Source: Lunularia cruciata
Lineage: Eukaryota; Streptophyta; Marchantiopsida; Lunulariales; Lunulariaceae
NCBI GenBank assembly: GCA_948567375.1
Contig: OX419755.1
Location: 37,887,001-37,951,000, forward strand
Direction: 5' to 3'
DNA length: 64,000 bases
The stretch's first letter is position 1, and each line of letters opens with the position of its first letter. The translations under genes were made by a program, and so were the position numbers. Below the pieces are notes generated by a model. The model had not been told where the DNA came from. It searched no databases and worked only from the letters and a program-made list of their open reading frames with translations. This document shows positions 21,972 through 31,874 of this stretch, piece by piece.

Positions 21972-23990
21972 ATGAGGGAGGAGATTGACTCTGAGTTGGA
22001 GTTTGACACAAGAGTTGATTCAATTGAGAGTGCACTTGGCGTGTCCGCACCATTGTTCTGGGACATGGATGAGACTTATGGGGCCTCCAAAGGCCCTAGG
22101 CATTATACTGGTATAGTGGGTACCATTGTGTTGGATGACTTCATCTAGGAGTTTGATAGTTGGTGTGATCTGTAGTAGATGCGGAACTTGACTTTGTTTA
22201 CACCTTTCATGGCATGGAAGGGGTTGTTTCAACATTTGGAGGGTCTGATGACTACCATAAGTTCAAGAGAGCTCATTTGGAGGAGATTGAGTTATGGAGA
22301 TAATATTGGTCTCCAAACTATATCTCTATTACTTCAGGCTTGGTTGCCAGGAGTAGATTGGCTATACCTACGAGTTCTAGCTCAAGTAGTGTTGGTGGAG
22401 CTAGTGGAGGTGCACTAGCTAGAGATAGTGCTAGCACGAGTGGAGGTACCACTGCAGGAGGTGGTGTGGTATCGGAGTTTAACCCATGGTGGAGTTCTTC
22501 TAGTGTTTGAGGTAGAACTACCAATGAGTATGGACTAACAAGCTAAGGAGCTTGCAGGAATTCCAACTGAAGGTTGGAGAGAGCCTACGCAAGGCATACA
22601 CTTGCATGAGGCGGCTGATCAATTTCACTCAAGGAGTTACTGAGGCCCAAGCAGTCCAGTTTTGGTATGGGATACTAGACAAGGAGTTACAACGTAGAAT
22701 TTGTGATGTTATGTTATTATAGGCTACTTCGCCCACTTTAGTAGTGGTCCTTGGTTTGGCTGAGCAAATGAGCTCAACATGGTGGACAAGAGGGTAGTGA
22801 CATCTGGATTTGGCAAGGAGACCTCATCCACAACTATTACTTCTTCTAGAGTGCAGTAGAGTGCACCACGCCTAGTTGGTTTTCAAGGATATGGTGGACA
22901 ACCCAGATCCTATGGAGCGAGTGGAGGGCCTAGTGGAGTTGGACCCTTACCTTCTTTTTTAGGTCAACAGTAGCCAATGAGTGGTAGTGTTGCTTGTTGG
23001 ACTTGTGATGGACCTCACCATAGGAGAGAGTGTCCTAAGGGCAGTAGACTTGATACCTCTGGTGCATTGCAACAAGCACAGAGGCAGTGTGAGCATTGCT
23101 ACAGATTTGTCACACTAGTGACCAATACTTTGATCTACATTCGGAGTTATGGAGTGGTAGGGCTGCTATGGCAGGTAGTAGAGGAGCTCCAATTCATGGA
23201 GGACGAGGTGGTAGAGGATCTACACCTAGTAGAGGTGCAATACCTGCCCTTACTTCTGATACAACTATGGCTACTTGGATTGAGTAGTTGGAGCAAAGAT
23301 TGGCTAGTATAGCCATTGCTTAGAGGAGATCAAATTTGGGTGCTGAGGCTTCTATCTCATATGTTGGTGATAGAGATGCTTTGATCATCATGTGCAGAGT
23401 AGCACAGGTGGATGCATATGCAATAGTGACTAGGAGTGCAATACGTGCTCCAAAGCCTAGAGAAGCCTCAGTGGAGTTGGACCCATAGAGACCAACTCCA
23501 TAGCGAGGAGAGGTTGGAAGATAGGTCAGACTTCCCAATCTTTCATGCTATTTGAGGCATTGTAGACGGCATCCTTGGCTCTTAAATGTCCTAGTGCAAG
23601 TGTGATAGGTGGTGATGGGGTGCATGATGGACTACCTACTAGTCAACCATCTGCAATTACACAGATTGAGTTGAGCATGATGTTGGAGGCGGCTTAGCTG
23701 ATTATGCAGTGCCCTTTTTTTTCAGCTAGTGACATGTTTATATTGGGAGTTGACCTAGCCCCAATGTTCCAGTTGGCTGCCACGCTTTGTGAGAGTAGGG
23801 GGATGCGGTTCCTACTTCTAGAGCAAAGGTGGTTGATAGTGGAGCTGACTTGGTTGAGAAGCATAGTATTCATTCAACGACCAATGGTTTATGGGAGGCA
23901 GCAACGGCTAGAATGGAGGAGTTGCTAGCTAGACTGGCCTTTGAGAGAGCGCGGTTCACACCTAGTGTTGTCCTATTGGATAACACTAGG
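21972..23990 (+). pseudogene. gag of methyltransferase gypsy copy 1
   Basis: ATG at 21972 (MREEIDSELEF) opens a frame with TAG at three Gln-like positions by 22180. A Ser/Gly-rich linker follows at 22360-22470. The gag core is at 22550-22800 (RRLINFTQGV ... VQFWYGILDKELQRRI). Two zinc knuckles are present: CWTCDGPHHRREC at 22995-23033, and CEHCYRFG-(frameshift)-H at 23088-23130. The second has lost one G near 23109 relative to copy 2, which reads CYRFGHISDHC, and its last Cys is Tyr. A Gly/Arg-rich tail (GGRGGRGSTPSRG) follows. Poorly conserved text to 23990 joins the protease. Confidence 0.8.
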
Positions 23991-24029
23991 TGTGATTTTC
24001 CGTGTGGTGGGACCTTCAAGGAAGGTCTA

Positions 24030-24330
24030 TACACCACAAAGAGTCTTGTTAGACTCTAATGTGCAACCCCTTATGTTGAGGAAGGCTACAATAATCAGTT
24101 TGGAGTTACGGAAACCAGTATGGAGAGATGTCTATTTCAGATCTAGACATCTCTAGGTGGTGGTTCAACACAATACATCATACGTGGAGAGCTTGTTGTT
24201 CATGTTCAGCCTGGTCATCCAATTGATAGCTTAGTGGTGAGAGCTCAGGCTATTGCGACAATAGCTGAGTCATACGATGTGCTAGTTGGGAGAGTAGTGT
24301 TCTATCCCATGAGTTTCAATATTGTCTATT
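24030..24330 (+). pseudogene. Retropepsin-like protease of gypsy copy 1
   Basis: Aspartic protease that would process Gag-Pol. RVLLDSNVQPLM occupies the place of the active-site LLDSGAQ motif; the catalytic Asp is kept but Gly is Asn. After a TAG and frame change come SLGG, IRGELVVHVQPGHP and ESYDVLVGRVVFYPM, matching the flap and the YD-x-L-[LI]-G region of gypsy proteases. Copy 2 (60120-60430) has LLDYG at the active site. Confidence 0.7.
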
Positions 24331-24440
24331 AGGAGGAGACAACCTCCTATAGATCAGGTTGGTAGTTTGGTGAGGGACGAGTATATCGCCTACCAATATG
24401 CTTCAATAGTGGCCGTCTTAGCTCACTACAGTCCAGGACC

Positions 24441-25745
24441 ATGGCAACATCAACTTAAGCTTTCCATGGTGCAATTACTTGGCGTGGTGAGTTATTGGAG
24501 GGGAACGCCCATGCAGAGGATACTCTGGTACCAGAAGAGATCACTCAGATTTGGAGTACAAGTGGGATTGTTCCATCCACCTTGGATGTTCCATTGTGGA
24601 GTTCAGAGGAGGCATTACAGTAGCATGCAGATTGGTTGGTGCAATAAGCTTGGAGTGGAGCCTTTGTACCACCAGGAGATGAGTGTGAGGATGAGCTTCC
24701 AAAGTCAATTACCTTGACACCTTTGGATACCACACTCATTGCTTGGCAGTATCCAATAGAGGAAGTATGTCTACAAGAGTTGTTTGGTGGGATTAGCACC
24801 GGACTAGATGTGGTCCTACAGGCGGGTATACGAGTACAAGGTACTTGTATGTGGAGAGAGATGAGACTGCTAGACAAGTCTCTCTACATCATATGGCACA
24901 CTTGGCCTATCGGTATTTGGAGTTATTATTGATGTCAATGGTTAAGGGTTACCAGAAGGCCCTACCAGCAAACATTTCCTTGTCGAGGGCGCATGATCTA
25001 GAGAAACATGGGCCTATCCATTTGGTGATTTTGAGATGACCATGTCAGGAACATACATGTACTGGCCAAGGTTTGGGTCTTTTGGATCCTTATTCTGGTG
25101 TGTTTTGGGAGATGTTATGAATACTACGACATCTCCAGGTTCATGAGTTTGTTTCTCCAACTTACCTTTTGGAGAATGTTCCTTTGATGGGTGATTCTCC
25201 CACCAGAGTGGTGGCGAGTACACATCAAGTTCATTCTTGGATGGGACCTGTTGTATTATTGGATGCAGCCAAAAAGGGATCACGGGCTCATCTTCTTCAT
25301 CTTTGGTGGACAAACCTCTTACCTAGAGAGGTTTTACAACGTGCTTATGATGAGATTCAGCGACTTGACCACATCCTTGTTGATGACATCTTGGATGTTG
25401 GGCGTTAGTCTCAAATAGTGGTAGTGGTTCATAGGTCACCTATGGTAGTAGTGAACCTAGTTGGACAGCCTAGAGCCGCATTTCCCACACTCATGAATTT
25501 TCCAAAGCTCTCATGATTTTTGAGAGGGAGGACCTGGACTTGTTTGGGACTCGCAGTTATAGCAATTGGTGGAGCTCAATGTTGATGAGAGAGAGAGCAG
25601 GCAATGGGTTTTTGCACCAAGATTACCACTGTTCCAGCAATGTTAGAGGCATCTAAGCATCAAGTGTTAGGTCAGGTTATGGACCTGAACTATTTGACTT
25701 GGATTGTGAGCCTTGGTTTGGCAAAACAACCTAGGATGTGCTTGA
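24441..25745 (+). pseudogene. C5-cytosine DNA methyltransferase domain in the pol region
   Basis: Would transfer a methyl group from S-adenosylmethionine to cytosine C5 in DNA. Ordered motifs: I, ELFGGISTGLDVVLQAGI (24774-24830); II, RYLYVERDETARQV (24839-24880); IV, HLVILR-stop-PCQEHT with the catalytic Cys codon at 25043-25045; then GLGLLDPYSGVFWEML; VI, LENVPLMGDS with ENV at 25172-25180; VIII, VLLDAAKKGSRAHL ... WWTNL (25255-25320); LVDDILD (25377-25400); IX/X, EREQAMGF and LGQVMDLNYLTWI (25590-25710). The AH...WTNL region recalls Dnmt3-type enzymes. Breaks: one-base deletion near 24838, W-to-TGA before PC, R-to-TGA at the FWEML block, several TAG. It sits between protease and reverse transcriptase. 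Confidence 0.88.
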
Positions 25746-26077
25746 TAGGCATCACCACTCGAACACTTGTGAGCCTTGTGCCTATCAAGACAATTCAGGC
25801 ACATGCTAGGGGCGATGGATTGAGTGGACATGGTATTCTTGGGACACAGCCAATAGCTACTAGGGAGAGTGGTCTACTTGGAGTCCATCCAGGTGAGCAT
25901 GGGCTACTTAGATTACACTCTTGGTCCACTTGGGATGCAGCTAGAGGATGTGTAGAGCTTGCAGCCAGAGTAGAGAGAGTTTTTCACACAGAGGTTGGAA
26001 CCTCTAGTGGTCAAAGGCATGACACTACTGCTCCCAAGGGCCTAGTGTAGCAACCAGTTAATACATCTTCCACTCTT
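25746..26077 (+). other. Linker between methyltransferase and reverse transcriptase
   Basis: Open in one frame to a TAG at 26048, then continuous with the polymerase frame. It includes CLIGITTRTLV and GHGILGTQP. Conserved in copy 2 at 60910-61160. No domain recognised. Confidence 0.55.
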
Positions 26078-27060
26078 GTGACAGTTATAGAGGATACTTG
26101 GGAGCCAGATCTTGGACCCAAGCTTACAAGAGAGGAAAGATGGAGAGTTTGGAGGTTCTTGAGGAGTTACATGAGTTATTTTGCCTTCAATATGAAGGAT
26201 ATGGGTGCTCTAAAAGGACCTGGTATAGGGATTGAGCTGACTAGCAATACACCAATTTTCCTATGTCCTTATTGCTATAGCAACATGGAGAGGATATTAA
26301 TTCAGAGCCAAAGTAGTGACCTTTTTGAGGATGGTATGGTGGAGATTTCACATGGAGAGTATGCATTAGCAACAGTGATGCTAGCCAAGAAGGATATGCA
26401 TGGCAACTACACAAATAGGCAGATGTGTGGAGATAACCATCTTATCAACCGATAGACCAAGACTGATCGGTATGCCATGCCTACACGAGAGGAGATTTTT
26501 GATGCGAATGGGCATGCAAAGGTCTTCAGTACTTTGGATATTCAAGCAAGATATCATCAATTGCTGATCAGGGAGGAGGATAAGTCCAAGATATCATTTT
26601 GGGCTATTGATCCTCATGGTAAGGATGTATTATATCAATGGAGGTTCTTACCATTTGGGGTTAAAGAACACTTTTGCTAAATTCTAGAGGGTCATGGATA
26701 GGATCCTAGCTGGATTGGATTTTGTTTGGTGCTATATTGATGACATTTTGGTCTATAACTATTGTGGAGGAGCATGAGCGACACTTGTTGGAGGTGTTTG
26801 AGAGGTTGAGATCTCATGGACTCAAATGACATCATGGGAAGTGTAGGTACTTCCTTGAGCAGGTTGAGTATTTGGGTCACACTGTCTACCCCGGAGGACT
26901 TGGTGTTCAGCAGACCAAGGTGGAGGCTATTGCACGTATTCCTTGACCTATGGATGTGAGCAAAGTGCAAGCATTCCTTGGGTTGGCAAACTTTTGTTGC
27001 TGCTATGTTAGAGGATTTAGTGCCATTGCCAAGGCCTTGACAAAGCTGACCAAGCTTACA
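26078..27060 (+). pseudogene. Reverse transcriptase of gypsy copy 1
   Basis: Ty3/gypsy polymerase. Visible: LINR-stop-TKTDRY (TAG for Gln at 26453), TLDIQARYHQLLI (first catalytic Asp), WRFLPFGV, then after a frameshift VWCYIDDILVY (YxDD active site, about 26715-26750), HCHGKC-like block, VEYLGH equivalent, and VQAFLGLANFCCCYVRGF at 26965-27020. All main motifs are present but split over at least three frames. Confidence 0.85.
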
Positions 27061-27159
27061 CAAGAGTGGCGTTGGGGAGATGAGCAGGAGAGAGCTTTTG
27101 TGGAGCTCAAGGAGAGGTTTACATCTATTCCTATTTTAAGGAGACCAATCAAAGGATGA

Positions 27160-27540
27160 CCATTTCAGGTTCATATTGACTGGAGTATGTTGGGGCTTGG
27201 AGCAGTGCTTACCCAACATGATAATGAGGGGAAGGAGTTTGTGGTGGCCTATGCTAGTTGCTCCAACATTCAACGGAGGTGAAGTATAGTTCATATGAAG
27301 GAGAGTGTTTGGTAGTAGTTTGGGCAATAACACATTTCCGATGTTACCTATTTGGTAACCCTTTCACTCTCATATTGATCATCAGCCGCTGAAGTGGTTG
27401 ATGGAGTCTGACAAGCTTTCATGGAAGCTTGCATGATGGGCTCTGATTTTACAAGAGTATGATTTCACGGTTGTTCATAGACCTAGAGTGGTGAACCATG
27501 ATGCAGATGGGTTGAGTAGAAACCCATGTCCCAACCAATA
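27160..27540 (+). pseudogene. RNase H of gypsy copy 1
   Basis: PFQVHIDWSMLGLGAVLTQ (the first catalytic Asp region is HID), then a split EYSS-x-E-x-E-like segment, FTLI-x-DHQPLKWL in a shifted frame at 27360-27400, and WKLA with ALILQEYDF at 27420-27465. It would remove the RNA strand of RNA/DNA hybrids. Frameshifts at about 27280 and 27350. Confidence 0.7.
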
Positions 27541-27559
27541 GGATTAGACCGGAGCACGT

Positions 27560-28750
27560 TGGCATGGTGAGACAGATGAGGAGATGGTGTTAGGTTGGCA
27601 TGCATCGGCCTTTCTTTGTATATTTTTTGAGACTTTGGTGGTATCTCTCTTAGCACATATAGGAGGAGTTATTGAGGTCATAGATCCAGAGAGTGAAGAT
27701 ATTGGTACAGTTCAGCGAGACCTTCATGATGATGTCTTAGAGATGGACTATCTTTGCACTGGTGTTGTGGGTGGCATAGTTGGGGCCAAGGAGAGAGACC
27801 ATGTTCTTCAGCGAGCTAGATGGTTCAGATTGGAGGGCAGACACCTTTTGCGTGTATGGGAGGATGGTAGAGTGAGAGTAGTACCACTTCCATCTTAGAG
27901 ACTACAGTTGGTCAATCATGTTCATGAGGAGCTAGGACATTTTGGAGTAAAGCGGACATATAACTTACTCCATAGTCATTTCTGGTAGAGTGGTATGCAG
28001 ATCAAGGTATAGCAATTTGTTGCCAAATGTGTGGTCTGTGACCGAGTTAGAGCATCATTCAATGCTCCTCCACCATAGTTACACCTATTATTGATCATGG
28101 GATTGTGTTACCGTTGGAGTTTGGACTTTGCTGGACCTTTGCCGCTGACTGTGAGATATCATCCGTATGTTTTGGTGATGGTGGAGCACTTCTTCAAGTG
28201 GATTGAGTTGGTGGCACTTCTTGACAAGTCTAGTGAAAGGACAACTTACTCATTCCTGGATCAAGTTATTAGTCATTTTGGTGCACCAGTTGAGGTTTTG
28301 ACTGATCAAAGTACATAGTTCTTGGGGGAGTTTGAGGTCTTGTGTGATAAGGCTTTGATTGATCATCATACTCCATCCCGAGATCACCCTGAGGTAGATG
28401 GCTTAGTAGAGAGAATGGTTCAGATGGTGAAGAGAGGATTGCAGAAGTATGGTTTGAAGAGAGTCCACTTGGGAGATTGGGATCTCTAGTTACCTTGGTT
28501 GGCCATGGGCTATCCGTTCAGCCGGCAAGCCTTCTTAGCTCCTTCTCTCCTTACTTTCTACTCTATGGACAAGATCGAGATTTACCTACAGCCATTTGTC
28601 AAGATGTTATTGTAGTTTTGGACTTGGATGATCCAGATATATAGATGAGTGCATGTTCTCAATGGGTAGAGATCTTTTAGAGAGTGATGTCAATGGCCTT
28701 TGAGAACTTGGTGATTGCTCAACATAGAGATACCTTATGCTATGCTACCA
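27560..28750 (+). pseudogene. Integrase of gypsy copy 1
   Basis: HHCC zinc module at 27910-28050 (HVHEELGHFG ... CVVCDR). The catalytic core has DFAGPLPLT (28121-28147), HPYVLVMVEHFFKWIELV, SHFGAPVEVLTDQST-stop-FLGEF (28270-28330), then DHPEVDGLVERMVQ (28384-28425). That gives D, D and E with about 34 residues between the last two. A C-terminal LPWLAMGY segment precedes a GDYVYL block at 28785-28805. Text at 27580-27898 before the zinc module is element-specific. TAG stops interrupt the core. It would catalyse insertion of the cDNA. Confidence 0.8.
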
Positions 28751-28860
28751 TTTGAGGAGAAGGTTATAGACCCTCAATCTGTTGATTTCATCTAGGAGAC
28801 TATGTATATCTATAGCAGACAGCACCAACGACACTTGATGTTTCGAAAGGCCGCACTATC

Positions 28861-29160
28861 TTGAGAGTACGTGAGGTTTTGCCAGCTGGATTCCTTGTGT
28901 TGGAAGGATGTGATGGTGTCGTTTGGAAGGATCATGGGCACAATTGTGTGCCATGCCACTTCCCAAACATTGATGGTACTATAGATCCAAGCTTGGCACT
29001 TGTACGTGCAAGTTTGAGGTGTATGTTATGTGACTCTTTTGGTGGAGCTGCTACTATGTTAGTATGTGATAGTTGTTTGAGAGGATGGCATATGGCATGT
29101 ATGACTCCTCCCCTCACGGTAGTTCCTGAAGGACAGTGGTTATGTCCTAGATGTACTTGA
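28861..29160 (+). pseudogene. C-terminal module with PHD finger, gypsy copy 1
   Basis: A 99-residue open stretch, continuous with preceding integrase tail text, ends the polyprotein at TGA 29158-29160. First comes an LPAGFLVLEGCDG / NCVPCHFPNIDG segment. Then a complete C4-H-C3 PHD finger at 29020-29157: CMLC, MLVCDSC, GWHMAC, then WLCPRC. PHD fingers bind histone H3 tails, so in place of a chromodomain this could steer integration to chromatin marks (inference). The methionine is only the first in the frame; the real product would be the pol polyprotein. It is the best-preserved domain of the element. Confidence 0.88.
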
Positions 29161-29437
29161 CCTTTAGCTAGTTCATTCTTTAAATGGTATAGATTGTAGA
29201 CAGGTGACTAATGATGGGGCTCCATAGCACCCAACCTTCTGATCTTTGCACATCATAGGGTATACCATATACTTGGGAGTAGATGGCTATTTGGAGTTAG
29301 AGTGACCTAACCGCCAGCTAGGAGGGTGATTGTGGTTGTTTAGAGTCTATGTATGACTTATGTGTGAGTTGTGCTTCTATAGTGTATGATGTTGACAACG
29401 ATGTATGTTGTGTAGCAATGTATATACGCACGACAAC
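29161..29437 (+). other. 3' non-coding region of gypsy copy 1, including block X
   Basis: No coding. The last ~109 bp (29329-29437, TTTAGAGTCTATGTATGAC ... ACGCACGACAAC) recur just beyond the 3' LTR at 29882-30030. Confidence 0.6.
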
Positions 29438-29881
29438 TGTCATGCCATTTGTAGTGTTGCATCTAGATTGCTCTGACATTGGAGTTGTAGTGCTAGTAGT
29501 TAGAGGTATTTCATCAATTTCCCATAGACTACTTTCTGACGGTCAGATTTTGTGTTCAAGTATTGATTTCATGGTGGGGCCTACCGTTACTTTGCACCAT
29601 TCGCACCATCAAGTGTGTTGTTAGCGGGATCGTTAGGGTTTCAGACCTAGCTCAAGTCTAGGGGTATACTTTCTAAGTGCAGTTCCAGAGAGCTCACTTC
29701 TCTAATGTTGAGCCTTTGAGTTTCTGGCTATGGTGGACATAGGCCGACGAGCATCACTTGGATTCTCTTAGCTAGAGTGGGTGTGGCTTGATTGTAATCA
29801 ATGCATATTTGTTGGCAATTTATAGAGTGACAGATCAAATATTGATCTGAGTTGAGTTGATTCAAGAGTTGTAAACAATCT
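29438..29881 (+). repeat. 3' LTR of methyltransferase gypsy copy 1
   Basis: TGTCATGCCATTTGTAGTG to CAATCTGATTA, aligned with the 5' LTR at 19281. Identity is clearly below that of a young insertion. Confidence 0.85.
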
Positions 29882-30030
29882 GATTATTGTGGCACTTTAG
29901 AGTCTATGTATGACTTATGTGTAAGTTGTGCCTATAAAATGTATGATGTTGACCGTGATATATATATGCCTATAAAGAGTATATGCCTATAAAGTGTATG
30001 ATGTTGACAGCGATATATATTCGTACGACA
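29882..30030 (+). repeat. Block X', duplicate of pre-LTR sequence beyond the 3' LTR
   Basis: Matches 29329-29437 and then adds an internal repeat of TATGCCTATAAAG...GTATGATGTTGAC. It ends TACGACA immediately before satellite DNA. The 5' LTR has no equivalent. Confidence 0.75.
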
Positions 30031-30700
30031 CTCTATCTATCCCATACTCCTCTTAAAGGCTATGGAATCACACATTGGACATCAAAAGAGTTTTATCATC
30101 CATCAAAAGATCACCACATGGAAGAACACTTATCCCAACATTCATCAAACAACTTCTGGAAGTAGGAACATCATCTAGGAGGAAACATATCACCTGATTA
30201 AAGTCAATTCTCAACAAAAATCTTTAACATTACAAGTTTAGAGAGTTATCTTCCGAGAAAGTTATTCTATCACTTATCGATAGACGGAGATTCGAGTGAA
30301 ATACTCAACTCTCGACCAAAACTTGCTTAGTTATCTATCCATCCCAAACTCCTCTTAAAAGCTATGGAATCACAAATTGGATATCAAAAGAGTTCCATCA
30401 TGTACCGAAAAGATCACCACATCGAAAAGCATCTAACGCAACATTCAGCATACATCAACTTCCGGAAATAGGAGTATCATGTAACAGGAAACATCACCTT
30501 ATTGAAGTCTATTTTCAACAAAAATCATACACTACAAGTTTAGAGAACACAACTATCATCTACCGGGAAAGCTATTCTATCACTTACCGATAGACGAAGA
30601 TTCGAGTGAAATGCTCAACTCTCCACCGAAACTTGCTTAGTTCTCTATCCGTCCCGGACTCCTCCTAAAAACTCTAGAATCAGAAATTGGACATCATCTC
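30031..30700 (-). repeat. ~311-bp Helitron repeat units (two full, one cut)
   Basis: In reverse orientation, unit starts (TGATTC) fall at 30682, 30372 and 30070, spacings about 310 and 302. The last is truncated by the gypsy insertion. CpG sites such as CTATCGGTAAGTGATAG and TCCGGAAG survive here where Helitron A has CA or TG. Confidence 0.9.
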
Positions 30701-30764
30701 TTCACAATACATAAACAACATCACATTGTCGCAACAAAGAGCATATCAATGTCGTGAGGATGGA

Positions 30765-31215
30765 CCTCTAAATGAAATGCATTGAAATATATTGCTCTTG
30801 AAGCCATAGGACACAATCTTCCCCAAATCTCTCCTTAATTCTGAATTTCACAACACCTTTGTGAAAATTATCTCATGCTCCTTTGTGAAATTGATCGGAA
30901 ATTGATCTCAAATCTCATGCGGACGTACCTCTAAATGAAATGCATTGAAATATATTGCTCTTGAAGCGATAGGACACAATGTTCCCCAAATCTATCCTTA
31001 ATTCTGAATTTCACTGCACCTTTGTGAAACTTATCTCATGCTCCTTTGTGAAATTGATCTCAAATTGATCTCAAATCTCATGCGGATGTACCTCTAAATG
31101 AATGCATTGAAATATATTGCTCTTGAAGCGATAGGACACAATGTTCCCCGAATCTATCCTTAATTCTGAATTTCACAACACCTTTGTGAAATTGATCTCA
31201 AATTGGGTCTCTCTT
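30765..31215 (-). repeat. Three tandem 163-bp repeats
   Basis: Units begin CCTCTAAATGAAATGCATTG at 30765, 30928 and 31091, spacing exactly 163 and 163. Each contains TATTGCTCTTGAAGC, CACAATGTTCCCC and CACCTTTGTGAAA. Single diverged copies occur at about 4200-4400 (inverted), 17240-17285 and 18990-19070. Confidence 0.9.
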
Positions 31216-31519
31216 GGATTGGATATGAATTGAAAAACCTTGAGGTTGAGGACAGACTCGAGGTTTAGCAAGTAAGTACTTGGTGCTTCATATGCGGTAA
31301 GAGCATTTGTGCAATTCTTGACAATTTAGGTTATTTTGTGAGTGAACCATGCACTTTCCAATGTTGCAGATTAAATCTAGAGGCATGGGCTGGGACTTGT
31401 CGGACAGGGACGACGGACTTTACATAACATGTCGGTCAAGGACAACAGACTTTACATTACAGAAGTAGTTTGGGACGACGGATTTACCTAGGTTCATACC
31501 GTAGATAGGTGGGTGACAA

Positions 31520-31690
31520 TCACCTTTTAAAGGTAAGGAAAAGGCAGACCGCGTAGAGAACACGAAGGATGGGAAGACCCATCAAGCCGAACAAGGGAGA
31601 GACGAAAAAGGTAAAACGGGGCTAGGCACCAATAGTCTCTATGAGAAATCTGCAACAGTGCACCTAAGAAGTTGCTTTTCGAAGGTTAGG
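31520..31690 (-). repeat. Dispersed 'GGCTTGATGGGTCTTCCCATCC' repeat, copy 2
   Basis: The reverse complement reads CTTAGGTGCACTGTTGCAG, GATTTCTCATAGAGACTATTGG, GCCTAGCCCCGTTTTACC, TCTCCCTTGTTCGGCTTGAT, GTCTTCCCATCCTTCG. Together with 36795-36930 it brackets the genic island in inverted orientation. Confidence 0.7.
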
Positions 31691-31874
31691 AAGATTGCTT
31701 AAGAATCTTGAATCAATTTCTGAGCTCAGATTCGGCTATTAATCCCCTGCGACGCAATGGGCGTTCTCCAATTCCTCGACTAAACTTTGTCAATCGCCAA
31801 AACTATTTAGAACTCATCCTCGGTTCTCCACTCACAATTCATGCGGTAATGTCGCATATCTGCCTATGAACCCC

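Larger units (their letters stand above)
19281..30030 (+). mobile_element. Ty3/gypsy element carrying a DNA methyltransferase and a PHD finger (copy 1)
   Basis: LTR-flanked element inserted in a Helitron satellite unit. Order: 5' LTR 19281-19722, long leader with a nested solo LTR, gag 21972-23990, protease 24030-24330, C5-cytosine methyltransferase 24441-25745, reverse transcriptase 26078-27060, RNase H 27160-27540, integrase 27900-28720, C-terminal module with PHD finger 28861-29160, then 3' LTR 29438-29881 plus about 150 bp. Integrase downstream of reverse transcriptase defines Ty3/gypsy order. Every domain has stops, often TAG in place of Gln, so it is dead. A second copy of the family spans 41.74-61.16 kb. 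Confidence 0.9.
13545..31370 (-). mobile_element. Helitron B (whole span, interrupted by later insertions)
   Basis: Coding runs 16150 to about 13380. The leader lies at 16150-17290, resumes at about 18980-19280, and resumes again at 30031-31370 beyond the gypsy element inserted at 19281-30030. Continuity across that insertion is shown by a 311-bp repeat unit whose two halves lie at 30031-30070 and 19060-19280. The 30-31.4 kb part keeps many CpG dinucleotides, unlike Helitron A. Termini are not proven. Confidence 0.65.

Noticed and set aside
24441-25745. Calling the methyltransferase a functional host enzyme
   Set aside because: Stops in front of the Pro-Cys motif and elsewhere plus a frameshift make it dead, and it is embedded between protease and polymerase of an element.
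28861-29160. PHD-finger frame as an independent host gene
   Set aside because: Its upstream text is continuous with integrase-tail motifs and lies inside the LTR pair, so it is part of the retroelement.
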